Assembly (NCBI RefSeq): GCF_003583725.1
Contig: NZ_QXTF01000002.1
Coordinates: forward strand, 310,001-374,000
Source: Sphingomonas edaphi
GTDB taxonomy: Bacteria; Pseudomonadota; Alphaproteobacteria; Sphingomonadales; Sphingomonadaceae
Length of the DNA: 64,000 nucleotides
Direction: 5' to 3'
Shown: positions 1-8,647 of the stretch, piece by piece
Layout: the number at the start of each line of letters is the position of its first letter
Position numbering within the stretch: the first letter of the stretch is position 1
Notes under the pieces: model-generated
Databases searched by the model: none
What the model was told of the DNA's origin: nothing
What the model saw: only the letters and a program-made list of their open reading frames with translations
Program-made: the position numbers and the translations under genes

Positions 1-136
1 TCGGCCTTCCGGTTGAAACGCTGTTGCCGGCAGCTTCGTCCGGGATCGCCTCTTCTTGAGCTACGTCGGTGCCGGACGGCTCGGCCTGGCAAGCGGTCAG
101 CAGCGCAATGGCGACGACCCCGTCGAATGGCCTCAC
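1..136 (-). CDS. Putative lipoprotein, N-terminal part (runs off the left edge)
   Basis: A reading frame opens with GTG inside the last codons of metK (GTG overlaps the metK TGA as GTGA) and stays open to the window edge, giving about 45 residues. After MRPFDG comes a short hydrophobic stretch ending LLTAC, which fits a lipobox with Cys16 as the lipidated residue. An acidic, low-complexity segment follows ([20 protein letters not shown]), as is common after lipidation sites. The stop-start overlap suggests translational coupling to metK. The style resembles the two lipoproteins at 16105-17204, but too little is visible to claim homology. The function is unknown, and the frame could still be fortuitous. 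Confidence 0.45.
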   Translation of the reverse strand, partial: MRPFDGVVAIALLTACQAEPSGTDVAQEEAIPDEAAGNSVSTGRP

Positions 137-1344
137 GCCAGAGCGGCCCTCAGGTCGTCAACCAAGTCAGTTTTCTCCCAAGGGAAAAGATCGCCCTCGG
201 CCTTACGACCGAAGTGGCCGTAGGCGGCTGTCGCGCCGTAAATCGGCTTGTTGAGCGTCAGGTGCGTGCGGATTCCGCGCGGCGTCAGGCCGCCAAGCTT
301 ATCGATCTTGCCGATGGCCGCCTCGAGTTGGTCGTCGCCGACTGAACCGGTGCCGTGCGTGTCGACATAGAGCGACAGCGGCTTCGACACGCCGATAGCG
401 TAAGCGAGTTGGATGGTGCACCGGCGGGCAAGGCCGGCCGCTACGATGTTCTTCGCAAGGTAACGCGCGGCATAGGCGGCCGAACGGTCGACCTTGGTCG
501 GGTCCTTGCCGCTGAACGCGCCGCCGCCGTGTGGAGCCGCGCCGCCGTAGGTGTCGACTATGATCTTGCGGCCGGTGATGCCGGCATCGCCGTCTGGTCC
601 GCCGATCTCGAAGCTGCCGGTCGGGTTGATGTGGTAAACCGTGTTAGCCGTGATGAGGTTGGCCGGAAGTACGTCGGCGATGACTTGCTTCACATAAGTA
701 TGAAGCTCGGCTTCGTTCTCGCCCTCGTCATAGCCCTTGGCATGCTGGGTTGAGACCACGATCGCGGTCGCTTCCACCGGCTTGCCGTTTTCAAAGCGCA
801 GCGTGACTTGGCTCTTGGCGTCCGGCTCCAGGAAGGGCGCGCGCCCCGAATGGCGGTCGTCAGCCATGCGCTGAAGGATCTTGTGGCTGTAATCTAACGT
901 CGCCGGCATCAGGTCCGGCGTTTCGTCGCAGGCAAAGCCGAACATGATGCCTTGGTCGCCCGCGCCTTCGTCCTTGTTGCCGCTGGCGTCGACGCCCTGC
1001 GCGATATGCGCCGACTGAGGATGCAGGTGATTGGCGAAGTCGAGCTTGTCCCAATGGAAGCCGGACTGTTCATAACCTATCCGCTTCACAGTCTCGCGGA
1101 CCGCACGCTCGATTTCCTCGCGTACGCCCTCGGCCCAATTGCCGTCTTCGTCCATGATGCCCTTACCGCGGATTTCGCCGGCTAGGACGACGCGGTTGGT
1201 TGTCGTCATCGTCTCGCACGCCACGCGGGCCTCCGGGTCTTTCGACAGGAACAGGTCGACGATTGCGTCGCTGATTTGGTCGGCGACCTTGTCGGGATGG
1301 CCTTCGGAAACCGATTCGGAGGTAAAGAGATAGGACGTGCGCAT
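133..1344 (-). CDS. metK: S-adenosylmethionine synthase
   Basis: This cytoplasmic enzyme makes S-adenosylmethionine from methionine and ATP, supplying methylation reactions such as those of the methyltransferases Pcm and RsmD in this window. The 403-residue protein has the usual three-domain MetK length. The ATP-site motif [14 protein letters not shown] starts at residue 15, the [12 protein letters not shown] motif lies near residue 126, and the glycine-rich loop [19 protein letters not shown] near residue 275 carries conserved phosphate-binding Lys and Asp residues. It lies 57 bases downstream of lnt, separated by a hairpin. A lipoprotein-like frame overlaps its stop codon. Confidence 0.97.
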   Translation of the reverse strand: MRTSYLFTSESVSEGHPDKVADQISDAIVDLFLSKDPEARVACETMTTTNRVVLAGEIRGKGIMDEDGNWAEGVREEIERAVRETVKRIGYEQSGFHWDKLDFANHLHPQSAHIAQGVDASGNKDEGAGDQGIMFGFACDETPDLMPATLDYSHKILQRMADDRHSGRAPFLEPDAKSQVTLRFENGKPVEATAIVVSTQHAKGYDEGENEAELHTYVKQVIADVLPANLITANTVYHINPTGSFEIGGPDGDAGITGRKIIVDTYGGAAPHGGGAFSGKDPTKVDRSAAYAARYLAKNIVAAGLARRCTIQLAYAIGVSKPLSLYVDTHGTGSVGDDQLEAAIGKIDKLGGLTPRGIRTHLTLNKPIYGATAAYGHFGRKAEGDLFPWEKTDLVDDLRAALA

Positions 1345-1384
1345 GGGGAGCCGTTATTCCTTGGCTGAAATCAGCGAAAATTTA

Positions 1385-1410
1385 GGGATATAAAGAAATC
1401 CTTATATCCC
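1385..1410 (-). terminator. Inverted repeat between lnt and metK, possible terminator or metK leader hairpin
   Basis: A perfect 9-base inverted repeat (GGGATATAA ... TTATATCCC, 8-base loop) covers the lnt stop codon. In the minus-strand RNA it is followed by the U-rich stretch UAAAUUUU. A weak intrinsic terminator for lnt is the simplest reading. The next 50 bases also contain a small GCTGA/TCAGC hairpin before the metK start, so a regulatory leader for metK is possible. I could not match it to a known SAM riboswitch class. Confidence 0.45.
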
Positions 1411-2952
1411 GCTGTAGCGGGAGCGGCGACCGAGCGCAATCGCGGCAATGAGCAGGGCGAAGCCAAGCGCGACGGGGATGATGTTACCGAGCCTTGCGAA
1501 CAATGTCGGTTCGAGTGCGGACGGCAACGCCGCATCGATCACGCCCGCGGTCTGCCAGGGCAGCGAATGAAGCAGGCGCCCTCGTGCATCGATGAGCGCG
1601 CTGATCCCAGTCGGGGTCGAACGGATAACGGGTAGACCTTCCTCCGCTGCTCTTAACCGGGCTTGCGCGAGATGCTGCGGCGGTCCCCAGCGGCCGAACC
1701 ACGCGTCGTTGGAAGGGTTGAAGATGAAGTCCGGACGGTTGCGGCGGTCGACGACTTCACCCGAGAAGATGATCTCGTAGCAAAGCTGAAACCCGACCTT
1801 GCCCCATTGCCCGGGCAGCGCGACGCTCTGCGGGCCCGGTCCCGGTGCGAAATCGAGATCGCCTGGCGCGAGCCGCGACAGGCCGATAGCCGACAAAACC
1901 GGTCGCATCGGCAGATATTCGCCATAGGGGACGAGGTGAGCCTTGTCGTAGCGGCCCAGGACTTTGCCCAGAGCGCCGAGGATATAGACGCTGTTTGTCG
2001 CGCCATCGACGACCTGACCATCGCGCGAGGTGAAGCTAAGCCCGCCGGTGAGGAGGATGTCACTGGGGCCCAGAGTTCGCGTCGCGCGCAGACGCTCAAA
2101 CTCGGTGATTTGCGCGGCGCCTTTGCGTTCGTCCTCCATCGGATTTGTAACCGCTGCTTCAGGCCAGAATACCAGCCGCTGAACGGGCTTGCCCTTGATT
2201 GTCAGCCCGTCCAGCGTGCGGCTGGCGATTTCGTCGAAGCCGGGGCGCCACTTATCCTGCTGGCCGATGTTCGGCTGGACGATGCGGATCGGCTTGATCG
2301 TTGTCGTGTCGCCGACGATGGTCGGCGCAGGCAGCGCCCAAAGCAGGAGCGAGGCGACAACTAGGGCGGCGGGCAGGCGCCATTCCCGGCGCACCGCTGC
2401 CCAGATCGACCCGCCAAGTAGGACGACTAGCGCAGAAAGGCCGTAGGTGCCGACCCAGCGGCTGCCTTCGCGGAGCGGTGTATCCACCAGCGTCACGCCG
2501 ATCGGGTTCCACGAAAAGCCAGTAAACATGGTGGCGCGCAGCCATTCGGTCAGCGCCCAGCCGCCGGCCAGCGCGAAGACAAGCGCCACCTTGTTGGTTC
2601 GCCCGAAACGCCAGGCCAGGCCGGCCGCCATCATCGGATAGATGGCGAGATAAAGCGAAAGCAGCACGACCGCGATCCAGCCGAGCCAAGCAGGCATCGC
2701 CGCCTGGAAAGTGAAGGCGGTCGCGATCCAATTGAGGCCGATGCAAAACTGACCAACTCCGAAGCCCCATCCGACGGCCAGAGCCTGCCGCATCGACGGG
2801 GCACGGCCGACCAGTTCGCAAAAGCCTGCGATGCACAGGATCATCAGCGGCCACAGGCCGACCGGTTGGAACGCGAAAGCAGAAGCAGCGCCGCCGAGCA
2901 ACGCCAGGAGGAAATTCATCCGGCCTTGGCTAGCGGCAATCAGCGCCCGCAC
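1402..2952 (-). CDS. lnt: Apolipoprotein N-acyltransferase
   Basis: Lnt attaches the third acyl chain to the N-terminal cysteine of lipoproteins in the inner membrane, the last step of lipoprotein maturation. The 516-residue protein begins with several hydrophobic segments (about residues 10-210) and continues with a nitrilase-like domain. The catalytic triad is visible as E265 in FWPEAAVTNP, K337 in YDKAHLVPYGEYLP and C391 in FQLCYEIIFSG. A final hydrophobic segment near residue 495 anchors the C-terminus. It sits between corC and metK in the standard alphaproteobacterial order. The window also encodes several likely substrates, including the lipoproteins at 16105, 16671, 32554 and 45801. 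Confidence 0.96.
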   Translation of the reverse strand: MRALIAASQGRMNFLLALLGGAASAFAFQPVGLWPLMILCIAGFCELVGRAPSMRQALAVGWGFGVGQFCIGLNWIATAFTFQAAMPAWLGWIAVVLLSLYLAIYPMMAAGLAWRFGRTNKVALVFALAGGWALTEWLRATMFTGFSWNPIGVTLVDTPLREGSRWVGTYGLSALVVLLGGSIWAAVRREWRLPAALVVASLLLWALPAPTIVGDTTTIKPIRIVQPNIGQQDKWRPGFDEIASRTLDGLTIKGKPVQRLVFWPEAAVTNPMEDERKGAAQITEFERLRATRTLGPSDILLTGGLSFTSRDGQVVDGATNSVYILGALGKVLGRYDKAHLVPYGEYLPMRPVLSAIGLSRLAPGDLDFAPGPGPQSVALPGQWGKVGFQLCYEIIFSGEVVDRRNRPDFIFNPSNDAWFGRWGPPQHLAQARLRAAEEGLPVIRSTPTGISALIDARGRLLHSLPWQTAGVIDAALPSALEPTLFARLGNIIPVALGFALLIAAIALGRRSRYSGI

Positions 2953-2957
2953 AAGTG

Positions 2958-3851
2958 CTAGCCATCGTCCTGGACGTCATTTGGCAGCGGCTCGGGCGCA
3001 TGGAGGCGAAGGCGGATCATCTTGCGCGTATCTGCCTCGACGCTTTCGATGCGCCAGCCGGACGGATGCTCGACCGATTCCCCCGGCTGCAGGATGCGGC
3101 CGGCCAGGATGAAGGCAAGGCCGCCCAGAGTGTCGACCTCGTCGTCCTCCGCCACGAGCCGGGCATCGATGTCGCGTGCGACTTCCTCCAGCTCGACGCG
3201 GGCGTCGGCTTCCCACAGTCCTTCGTCTAGCGGCTTCAGCAAGCCCGCGGCCTGCTCATCATGCTCGTCCTCGATCTCGCCGACGATCTCCTCGACAACG
3301 TCCTCGATGGTCACCAGCCCTTCGGTGCCGCCGAACTCGTCAACCACGATGGCAAGGTGGACGCGCTCGGTCCGCATGCGGGCGAGAAGGTCGAGCACGC
3401 CCATCGATTCCGGGACGAACAGCGGCGTGCGAAGGAGGCCTTCCACGGTTCGCGAGCGATCGGGATCCTCCTGCGCCTTGAAGACGTCCTTGATGTGAAT
3501 CATGCCGATGACTTCGTCGAGGTCTTCACCGGTCACCGGTAGACGGCTATGCTCCGCTTCGGCGAATGCGCGGACGAGATTCTCGAACGAAATACTTGCC
3601 GGCACAGCGACGATGTCGCCTCGCGTGACCGCCACTTCGCCCACAGTACGGTCGCCGAAGTGCAGTAGGTTGCGCAGCATCTGCCGTTCGAGCGGGCTGA
3701 GGTCACCGCGCCTGGGCGCGGCGGCATCCGCCTCGTCGATCGCATCCTCTATCTGGTCGCGCAGTGTCGCTTCATGTTCGTCACCAAAGATCAGCGCGCG
3801 CATGCCCCGCCATAAACGCGACCCGCCCTCGTCGTCCTGACGCGTCGCCAT
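2958..3851 (-). CDS. CorC/HlyC-family CBS-domain protein
   Basis: This 297-residue soluble protein has two CBS domains (about residues 75-200; note VPASISFENLVRAFAEAEHS and VHLAIVVDEFGGTEGLVTIE) followed by a CorC_HlyC transporter-associated domain (about 215-290; LGGLAFILAGRILQPGE). Relatives are annotated as hemolysin C or magnesium/cobalt efflux protein CorC. The neighbour Lnt makes the name YbeX equally apt. Its precise role is unsettled, with cation efflux and ribosome-linked functions both proposed for the family. Its ATG follows the ybeY stop codon with no gap (TAGATG), so the two are almost certainly co-translated. Confidence 0.9.
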   Translation of the reverse strand: MATRQDDEGGSRLWRGMRALIFGDEHEATLRDQIEDAIDEADAAAPRRGDLSPLERQMLRNLLHFGDRTVGEVAVTRGDIVAVPASISFENLVRAFAEAEHSRLPVTGEDLDEVIGMIHIKDVFKAQEDPDRSRTVEGLLRTPLFVPESMGVLDLLARMRTERVHLAIVVDEFGGTEGLVTIEDVVEEIVGEIEDEHDEQAAGLLKPLDEGLWEADARVELEEVARDIDARLVAEDDEVDTLGGLAFILAGRILQPGESVEHPSGWRIESVEADTRKMIRLRLHAPEPLPNDVQDDG

Positions 3852-4358
3852 CTAGCGATCCTCCGCGTACGGATCAGATATGCCCATGCGCGCCAGCGCG
3901 CGAATTTCGCGCGCTTCCATGTCGGCGGCGCCCTGGTCGTCCATATGATCGTAGCCCAATAAATGAAGCGTGCCGTGTACCATAAGGTGCGCAGCATGGT
4001 GATCGAGTGGGATGGCCTTGTCGGCCGCTTCCCGTTCGCAAACTCCGTGCGCCAGAATAATGTCGCCGAGCATCAATTCCGGACCCGGTACGTCCGATTC
4101 CTGCAGGTCGTCAGCTTCGGCCATGGGGAAGGAGAGGACATTGGTTGGCTTGTCTTTGCCGCGCCATTCGGCATTCAGTGAATGGACTTCCGCGTCACCG
4201 GCCAGACGGATCGACAGTTCGACCGGGCGCTCGCCCTGTCCTAACTGCGGGAAGGCGCTTTCGGCGATGGCGGCGGTGGCGGCAGACCGGGCCAACTCGG
4301 CCCAGCCGGTGCTACTGTCCCATTCCCCGTCGGCATCGATAGCGATGTCGAGCGTCAT
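3852..4358 (-). CDS. ybeY: Endoribonuclease / rRNA maturation factor YbeY
   Basis: YbeY is a zinc-dependent single-strand endoribonuclease that helps mature the 16S rRNA 3' end and supports ribosome quality control. The diagnostic metal motif is present as HGTLHLLGYDH, with H128, H132 and H138 as the ligands in a 168-residue protein. The conserved NVLSFPMAE segment lies near residue 73. The start codon overlaps the phoH stop (ATGA), and the stop abuts the corC start, placing it in the middle of the phoH-ybeY-corC unit. Confidence 0.96.
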   Translation of the reverse strand: MTLDIAIDADGEWDSSTGWAELARSAATAAIAESAFPQLGQGERPVELSIRLAGDAEVHSLNAEWRGKDKPTNVLSFPMAEADDLQESDVPGPELMLGDIILAHGVCEREAADKAIPLDHHAAHLMVHGTLHLLGYDHMDDQGAADMEAREIRALARMGISDPYAEDR

Positions 4359-5362
4359 TGGCCGGGACCTTCATAAGCCTCGACGATCCGTCCTACGAGG
4401 GGGTGTCGAACGACGTCGGCGGCGCTGAACCGGACCATCGACAGTTTGGGAATGCCTTCAAGCTTCGAAACGGCATCGGCGAGGCCCGATGTAACGCCAG
4501 GCGGCAGGTCGGTCTGGTTGGGGTCGCCGCAGATTACCATCCGGCTGCGCATTCCGAAGCGGGTGAGGAACATCTTCATCTGCTGCGGTGTGGTGTTTTG
4601 TGCCTCGTCGAGAATGATGAAGGCATCGTTGAGCGTGCGACCGCGCATGAAGGCGATCGGGGCGATCTCGATTTCGCCGCTGGCGATCCGCCGTTCGACT
4701 TGCTCCGCAGGAAGCATGTCGTACAGCGCGTCGTAGAGCGGGCGGAGATATGGATCGACCTTTTCCTTCATGTCGCCGGGCAGGAAGCCGAGCCGCTCGC
4801 CCGCCTCGACTGCCGGACGCGAAAGGATCAGGCGTTCCACTTGGCCCGTAATCAACATCTGCACGGCCTGCGCGACGGCGAGGTATGTCTTGCCAGTGCC
4901 CGCGGGCCCTAGCGCGAAGATCATGTCGTCACGTGCGAGTGCTTCCATGTAGCGCGTCTGGATGACCGAGCGCGGCACAATCGTCTTCTTGCGCGTCCGG
5001 ATCATCACCTTGGGCGCGTTGGCGACCTCTTCGGAAACGATGCCGTCGAACAGCGGCTGGTTGGCCATGCCGATCACGGCTTCGACTGCCGCAGCATCGA
5101 CGTCCTGGCCTTGGTCGAGCCGGTCGTAGAGGCCCATCAACACTTCGCGGGCGCGGGCCGCCGCGTCCGGCTCGCCCTCGATCATCACGCGGCTGCCGCG
5201 CGCGGCAATATGCACGCCTAGACGGTCCTCAATCATTACGAGGTGGCGGTCGTAATCGCCGAACAGAGGGCCGAGCAGGTAGGGCTGCTCAAACTCGATC
5301 TCCAGGCGGGCGCGGCCGTCGGCAGCATCGTAATTGGCGGCAGCGAGGTCTCTCTTGGCCAT
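4355..5362 (-). CDS. phoH: PhoH-like ATPase (YbeZ)
   Basis: This 335-residue P-loop protein of the PhoH family is usually encoded beside ybeY and thought to work with it in RNA metabolism. An N-terminal KH-like region (about residues 20-90) precedes the ATPase core. The Walker A motif is GPAGTGKT at 152-159 and the Walker B is IILDEAQN, with DEAQ at 252-255. GDPNQTDLPPG near residue 288 is a further conserved motif. It shares one base with the miaB stop (TGATG) and four with ybeY. Its biochemical function is less well established than its family assignment. Confidence 0.93.
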   Translation of the reverse strand: MAKRDLAAANYDAADGRARLEIEFEQPYLLGPLFGDYDRHLVMIEDRLGVHIAARGSRVMIEGEPDAAARAREVLMGLYDRLDQGQDVDAAAVEAVIGMANQPLFDGIVSEEVANAPKVMIRTRKKTIVPRSVIQTRYMEALARDDMIFALGPAGTGKTYLAVAQAVQMLITGQVERLILSRPAVEAGERLGFLPGDMKEKVDPYLRPLYDALYDMLPAEQVERRIASGEIEIAPIAFMRGRTLNDAFIILDEAQNTTPQQMKMFLTRFGMRSRMVICGDPNQTDLPPGVTSGLADAVSKLEGIPKLSMVRFSAADVVRHPLVGRIVEAYEGPGQ

Positions 5363-6669
5363 CAGGCAGCCACCTTCGAGTCGCGCAGGACGCCGCCGAG
5401 GCTATTGGGAAGCGCTTTGGTGACCGTGACGTCCACCATGTCGCCGATCCTTGCACCGGTCTCGACGAAGACGGACTGGAGCCAAGGCGACTTGCCGATC
5501 ATCTGGCCTGGAAGGCGGCCCTTCCGGTCGATCAGGATTCTCGTGTCCTTGCCGACGGTAGCGCGGTTGAAGGCGAGGCTATGCTCGGCGAGGCGGGCCT
5601 GAAGCCGCTGCAGTCGATCGTCCATCACCTCTGGCGCCACCGCTCCTTCCATGACCGCCGCCGGGGTACCCGGGCGGGCGGAATATTTGAACGAATATGC
5701 CGAAGCGTAACCGACCGCATCGACGATTGCGAGAGTGGCGGCAAAATCTTCTTCACGCTCTCCCGGGAAGCCGACGATGAAGTCGCCGGAGATGGCGATG
5801 TCGGGGCGAGCCGTACGGACTTTCTCCAGCGTTTCCAGATAGCTCTCCGCCGTGTGACTGCGGTTCATCGCCTTCAGGATCGGGTCCGACCCGGACTGGA
5901 CCGGCAGGTGAAGGTAAGGCATCAGCTTGTCGATCTCGCCATGCGCGGCGATCAGCGCGTCGCTCATGTCGGCGGGGTGGCTGGTCGTGTAGCGAATCCG
6001 CTCCAGCCCGTCGATTTTCGCGATGGCACGGATGAGATTGTCGAGGCCGCCTTCGAACGCATTCACATTCTGACCAAGCAGCGTGATTTCGCGCGCGCCG
6101 CCATCCACCAGTGACTGCGCCTCTGCCACTACGTCGGCGAAGGGCCGGCTGATCTCCGCGCCACGCGTGTAGGGCACGACGCAATAAGTGCAGAATTTGT
6201 CGCAGCCTTCCTGAACAGTCAGGAAGGCGCTGGGTCCGACCTTACGGCGGGCGGGAAGGGCGCCGAACTTCGAAATCGCTGGCATGTCGGTGTCGACCGG
6301 GCGACCGCCCTTTGCCACCTCGGCGACCATGTCGGGCAGACGGTGGTAGGCTTGGGGCCCGACGACAAGGTCGATCAAGGACGAGCGTGATTTCGCTTCG
6401 GCGCCTTCGGCCTGCGCGACGCAACCCGCCAGCGCGACGATCGGTTTGCTGCCATCTTCGCGGCGAAGGCGGCCGACATCGGAATAGGCTTTCTCCGCCG
6501 CCTTCTCCCGAATGTGACAGGTGTTGAGCACGACTAGGTCGGCATCCTCGCCGTCGCCAGCGGCGGTCATGCCCTGGGCGCCAAGCAGCTCGGCCATGCG
6601 CTCCCCGTCATAGACGTTCATCTGGCAGCCGAAGCTTTTGACTCGGTAAGTCTTGGGAATCTCGGTCAT
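5362..6669 (-). CDS. miaB: tRNA-2-methylthio-N6-dimethylallyladenosine synthase
   Basis: MiaB is a radical-SAM methylthiotransferase that adds a methylthio group to i6A37 in tRNAs reading UNN codons. All six cluster-binding cysteines are visible: C15, C51 and C83 in the N-terminal UPF0004 domain, and C156, C160 and C163 in the radical-SAM motif CDKFCTYCVVPYTRG. A TRAM domain follows near the C-terminus (IGKSPWLQSVFVE). The length of 435 residues is normal. It lies 11 bases downstream of the acyltransferase gene and overlaps phoH by one base. Confidence 0.96.
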   Translation of the reverse strand: MTEIPKTYRVKSFGCQMNVYDGERMAELLGAQGMTAAGDGEDADLVVLNTCHIREKAAEKAYSDVGRLRREDGSKPIVALAGCVAQAEGAEAKSRSSLIDLVVGPQAYHRLPDMVAEVAKGGRPVDTDMPAISKFGALPARRKVGPSAFLTVQEGCDKFCTYCVVPYTRGAEISRPFADVVAEAQSLVDGGAREITLLGQNVNAFEGGLDNLIRAIAKIDGLERIRYTTSHPADMSDALIAAHGEIDKLMPYLHLPVQSGSDPILKAMNRSHTAESYLETLEKVRTARPDIAISGDFIVGFPGEREEDFAATLAIVDAVGYASAYSFKYSARPGTPAAVMEGAVAPEVMDDRLQRLQARLAEHSLAFNRATVGKDTRILIDRKGRLPGQMIGKSPWLQSVFVETGARIGDMVDVTVTKALPNSLGGVLRDSKVAA

Positions 6670-6680
6670 TTGGTGCGGGC

Positions 6681-7442
6681 CTATAGGCCGGACGGCGGCG
6701 CCACGGAAGAGAGAGCCTCGGCCAGCCGATCGCGGGCGTGGCGGGCAAGAGCCTTGCGGTCGTCGAGCCGAGGAAGCGGGTCTAGCAGACGAACATGCAC
6801 GTCCATGGTACCGCGCCGCCCAAGCACGCGCATTGCATTGGCCAGTCCACCCTCACCACCGTGCCACCCGACATGATCAACGTGGTGGCCGTAATCAATG
6901 GCGACCGGGCGAACGCTGACACCTTCGGGCGGCGGGGCGACGGCATGGAACAATGTCGACCGAAACGGCATCAGGGCACGTCCATGTCCGGTCGTGCCTT
7001 CGGGAAAAATCGCTAGCGGCTGATGGTGGTCGAGGGCGTCGCGGATGCGCCGGACTTGGCCATGCGCGTCGCCGCGCTCGGAACGCTCGATGTAGAGCGT
7101 GCGGTTCTGGTCGGCGAGCCAGCCGATCAGCGTTGTTGCCTTCACCTCCGCTTTGGACACGAAAGCTGTACCGGTCGCCCCGCCCAGAACCAGGATGTCG
7201 AGCCAACTGGTGTGATTGGCCACGACCAGCGTGCGTGGGCCGAGCGGCTCGCCTGACAGGCGGGACCGCGCACCGGCAATGCGGGCGGCGGCGGCGAGAA
7301 AGCGCCGGGGCCAGCGCGACCGGCGCAGCATCAGTTTTGATAGGATATGGGGGGGCAGGTAAGCAAGGAACAGGCCGGCGAGTCCGACAATGCGCAACCC
7401 GGCGACTAGCCGCGACGGGGCCGGCTCAGCCTTCGCGGTCAA
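6681..7442 (-). CDS. plsC: 1-acyl-sn-glycerol-3-phosphate acyltransferase (PlsC family)
   Basis: This inner-membrane enzyme should convert lysophosphatidic acid to phosphatidic acid in phospholipid synthesis. The HX4D acyltransferase motif appears as NHTSWLD and the second block as FPEGTTGHG. A hydrophobic N-terminal helix (LRIVGLAGLFLAYLPP) precedes them. An in-frame ATG at 7502 would overlap fur by 77 bases, so I prefer the TTG at 7442 (TTG ACC GCG), which overlaps fur by only 17 bases. The ribosome binding site is weak for either, so the start is uncertain. An ornithine-lipid (OlsA-like) acyltransferase is an alternative, since the families share these motifs. Confidence 0.85.
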   Translation of the reverse strand: MTAKAEPAPSRLVAGLRIVGLAGLFLAYLPPHILSKLMLRRSRWPRRFLAAAARIAGARSRLSGEPLGPRTLVVANHTSWLDILVLGGATGTAFVSKAEVKATTLIGWLADQNRTLYIERSERGDAHGQVRRIRDALDHHQPLAIFPEGTTGHGRALMPFRSTLFHAVAPPPEGVSVRPVAIDYGHHVDHVGWHGGEGGLANAMRVLGRRGTMDVHVRLLDPLPRLDDRKALARHARDRLAEALSSVAPPSGL

Positions 7443-7848
7443 CTCTGACGCCGTAGAGTTCCATCCGGTGGTCGACCAAGCGGAACCCGAGCTTCTGTGC
7501 AATGCGGCGCTGAAGCTCCTCCAGCTCCTCGTCTACGAATTCGATGACGTTGCCGGTTTCTACGTCGATCAGGTGGTCGTGGTGCGTTTCCGATGCAGCT
7601 TCATACCGCGACCGGCCGTCGCCGAATTCGTGTCGTTCCAGAATGCCTGCCTCTTCGAACAGGCGGACGGTGCGATACACCGTGGCGATGGAAATGTTCG
7701 GGTCCATGGCTGCTGCGCGGGCGTGGAGCGTCTCGACGTCCGGATGGTCCTCGCTGTCGCCCAGCACCCTGGCGATAGTCCTGCGTTGTTCGGTGATGCG
7801 CAGCCCCTTGTCCGCGCAAAGCTGCTCGATATCGATCTGGCGATGCAT
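7426..7848 (-). CDS. fur: Fur-family metalloregulator
   Basis: A 140-residue winged-helix repressor of the Fur family. The N-terminal DNA-binding part contains RITEQRRTIARVL and SIATVYRTVRLFEEAGI, and the dimerisation part carries the histidine-rich metal site ETHHDHLIDVETGNVIEF. It lacks the paired CxxC cysteines that bind structural zinc in the E. coli protein (its only cysteine is C11). This fits alphaproteobacterial Fur/Mur proteins, some of which respond to manganese or to haem-iron status. The metal it senses therefore cannot be decided from sequence. It heads the run fur-plsC-miaB-phoH-ybeY-corC-lnt-metK. Confidence 0.93.
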   Translation of the reverse strand: MHRQIDIEQLCADKGLRITEQRRTIARVLGDSEDHPDVETLHARAAAMDPNISIATVYRTVRLFEEAGILERHEFGDGRSRYEAASETHHDHLIDVETGNVIEFVDEELEELQRRIAQKLGFRLVDHRMELYGVRVDREG

Positions 7849-8040
7849 GGTACCTTACCTAAGCGGTGGAGCGCCGAATGGGAAGCACTGGGAAGAGTGG
7901 GGGCGATCTTACTAGCGACCTTTAAAACGTGAGCCCCGTTTACCCGACGGCTCTTCCTTGTACCTTCATTATCGCCAACTGCGCTTTAGGTCAGTCGCTC
8001 AATACTATTTTATTCGCTAGCGACTTGCTGTGCAGACCAA

Positions 8041-8073
8041 GTAAAAAGAGCGGACGTTGGCCCGCCCGCTCTT
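8041..8073 (-). terminator. Intrinsic terminator after mucR
   Basis: In the minus-strand RNA, AAGAGCGG pairs with CCGCUCUU, extended past one mismatch by a CG/CG pair, around a six-base loop. A U-rich tail follows directly (stem then UUUUAC). It lies about 35 bases after the mucR stop codon and separates mucR from fur, so fur should have its own promoter in 7849-8040. Confidence 0.8.
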
Positions 8074-8107
8074 CTTATTATTCCTGACTGAGTATGTACT
8101 GGCCGAC

Positions 8108-8527
8108 TTATTTGCCGCGCGTCTTGCGGCGCTTGGTGCCGAGGCCGATCGACTTGGCCAGCGTACGGCGTTGTTCGGCATAGTTGGGGGCGACCATCGG
8201 ATAGTCGGCAGCAAGGCCCCACTTCTGGCGGTACTGGTCCGGAGTCATCTGGTAATGGGTCATCAGGTGCCGTTTGAGCATCTTCAGTTTTTTACCGTCT
8301 TCCAAGCAGACGATGTAGTCTGGCTTCACAGACGAACGGATCGGAACCTTGGGTTCCAATTTCGCTTCAGCCGCCGCACCCGCGCCGGAAAGCGTCGAAA
8401 GCGCGCCGTGAACGTTGGCGATTAGCTGCGGCAAGTCATTAACCGCCACGCTATTATTGCTGACATGCGCCGCGACAATGTCGGCGGTAAGCGTGATCAG
8501 CGTGTCGTCGTTTCCCTGATTGTCCAT
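8108..8527 (-). CDS. MucR/Ros-family zinc-finger transcriptional regulator
   Basis: A 139-residue alphaproteobacterial regulator of the Ros/MucR family. The C-terminal prokaryotic zinc finger reads YIVCLEDGKKLKMLKRHLMTH, where C74, D77, H87 and H91 are the likely ligands (Asp replacing the second Cys, as in MucR proteins). RQKWGLAADYPMVAPNYAEQR is the conserved segment after the finger. MucR homologues act as H-NS-like silencers that bind AT-rich DNA and control exopolysaccharide, motility and cell-cycle genes. The AT-rich upstream region (8528-8647) fits autoregulation. The AT-rich curli remnant at 33 kb is the kind of target such a protein would bind; that link is inference. Confidence 0.93.
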   Translation of the reverse strand: MDNQGNDDTLITLTADIVAAHVSNNSVAVNDLPQLIANVHGALSTLSGAGAAAEAKLEPKVPIRSSVKPDYIVCLEDGKKLKMLKRHLMTHYQMTPDQYRQKWGLAADYPMVAPNYAEQRRTLAKSIGLGTKRRKTRGK

Positions 8528-8647
8528 TATTCTTCATCCCGAGCATGATTAGGAACAGGGCAGTATGATGACTGTCGATACTAAGATTTCACTACTACCG
8601 GGATATTGTCGCTACAAGCATTAAGACATTGATTAAAGTTAAGTTAT

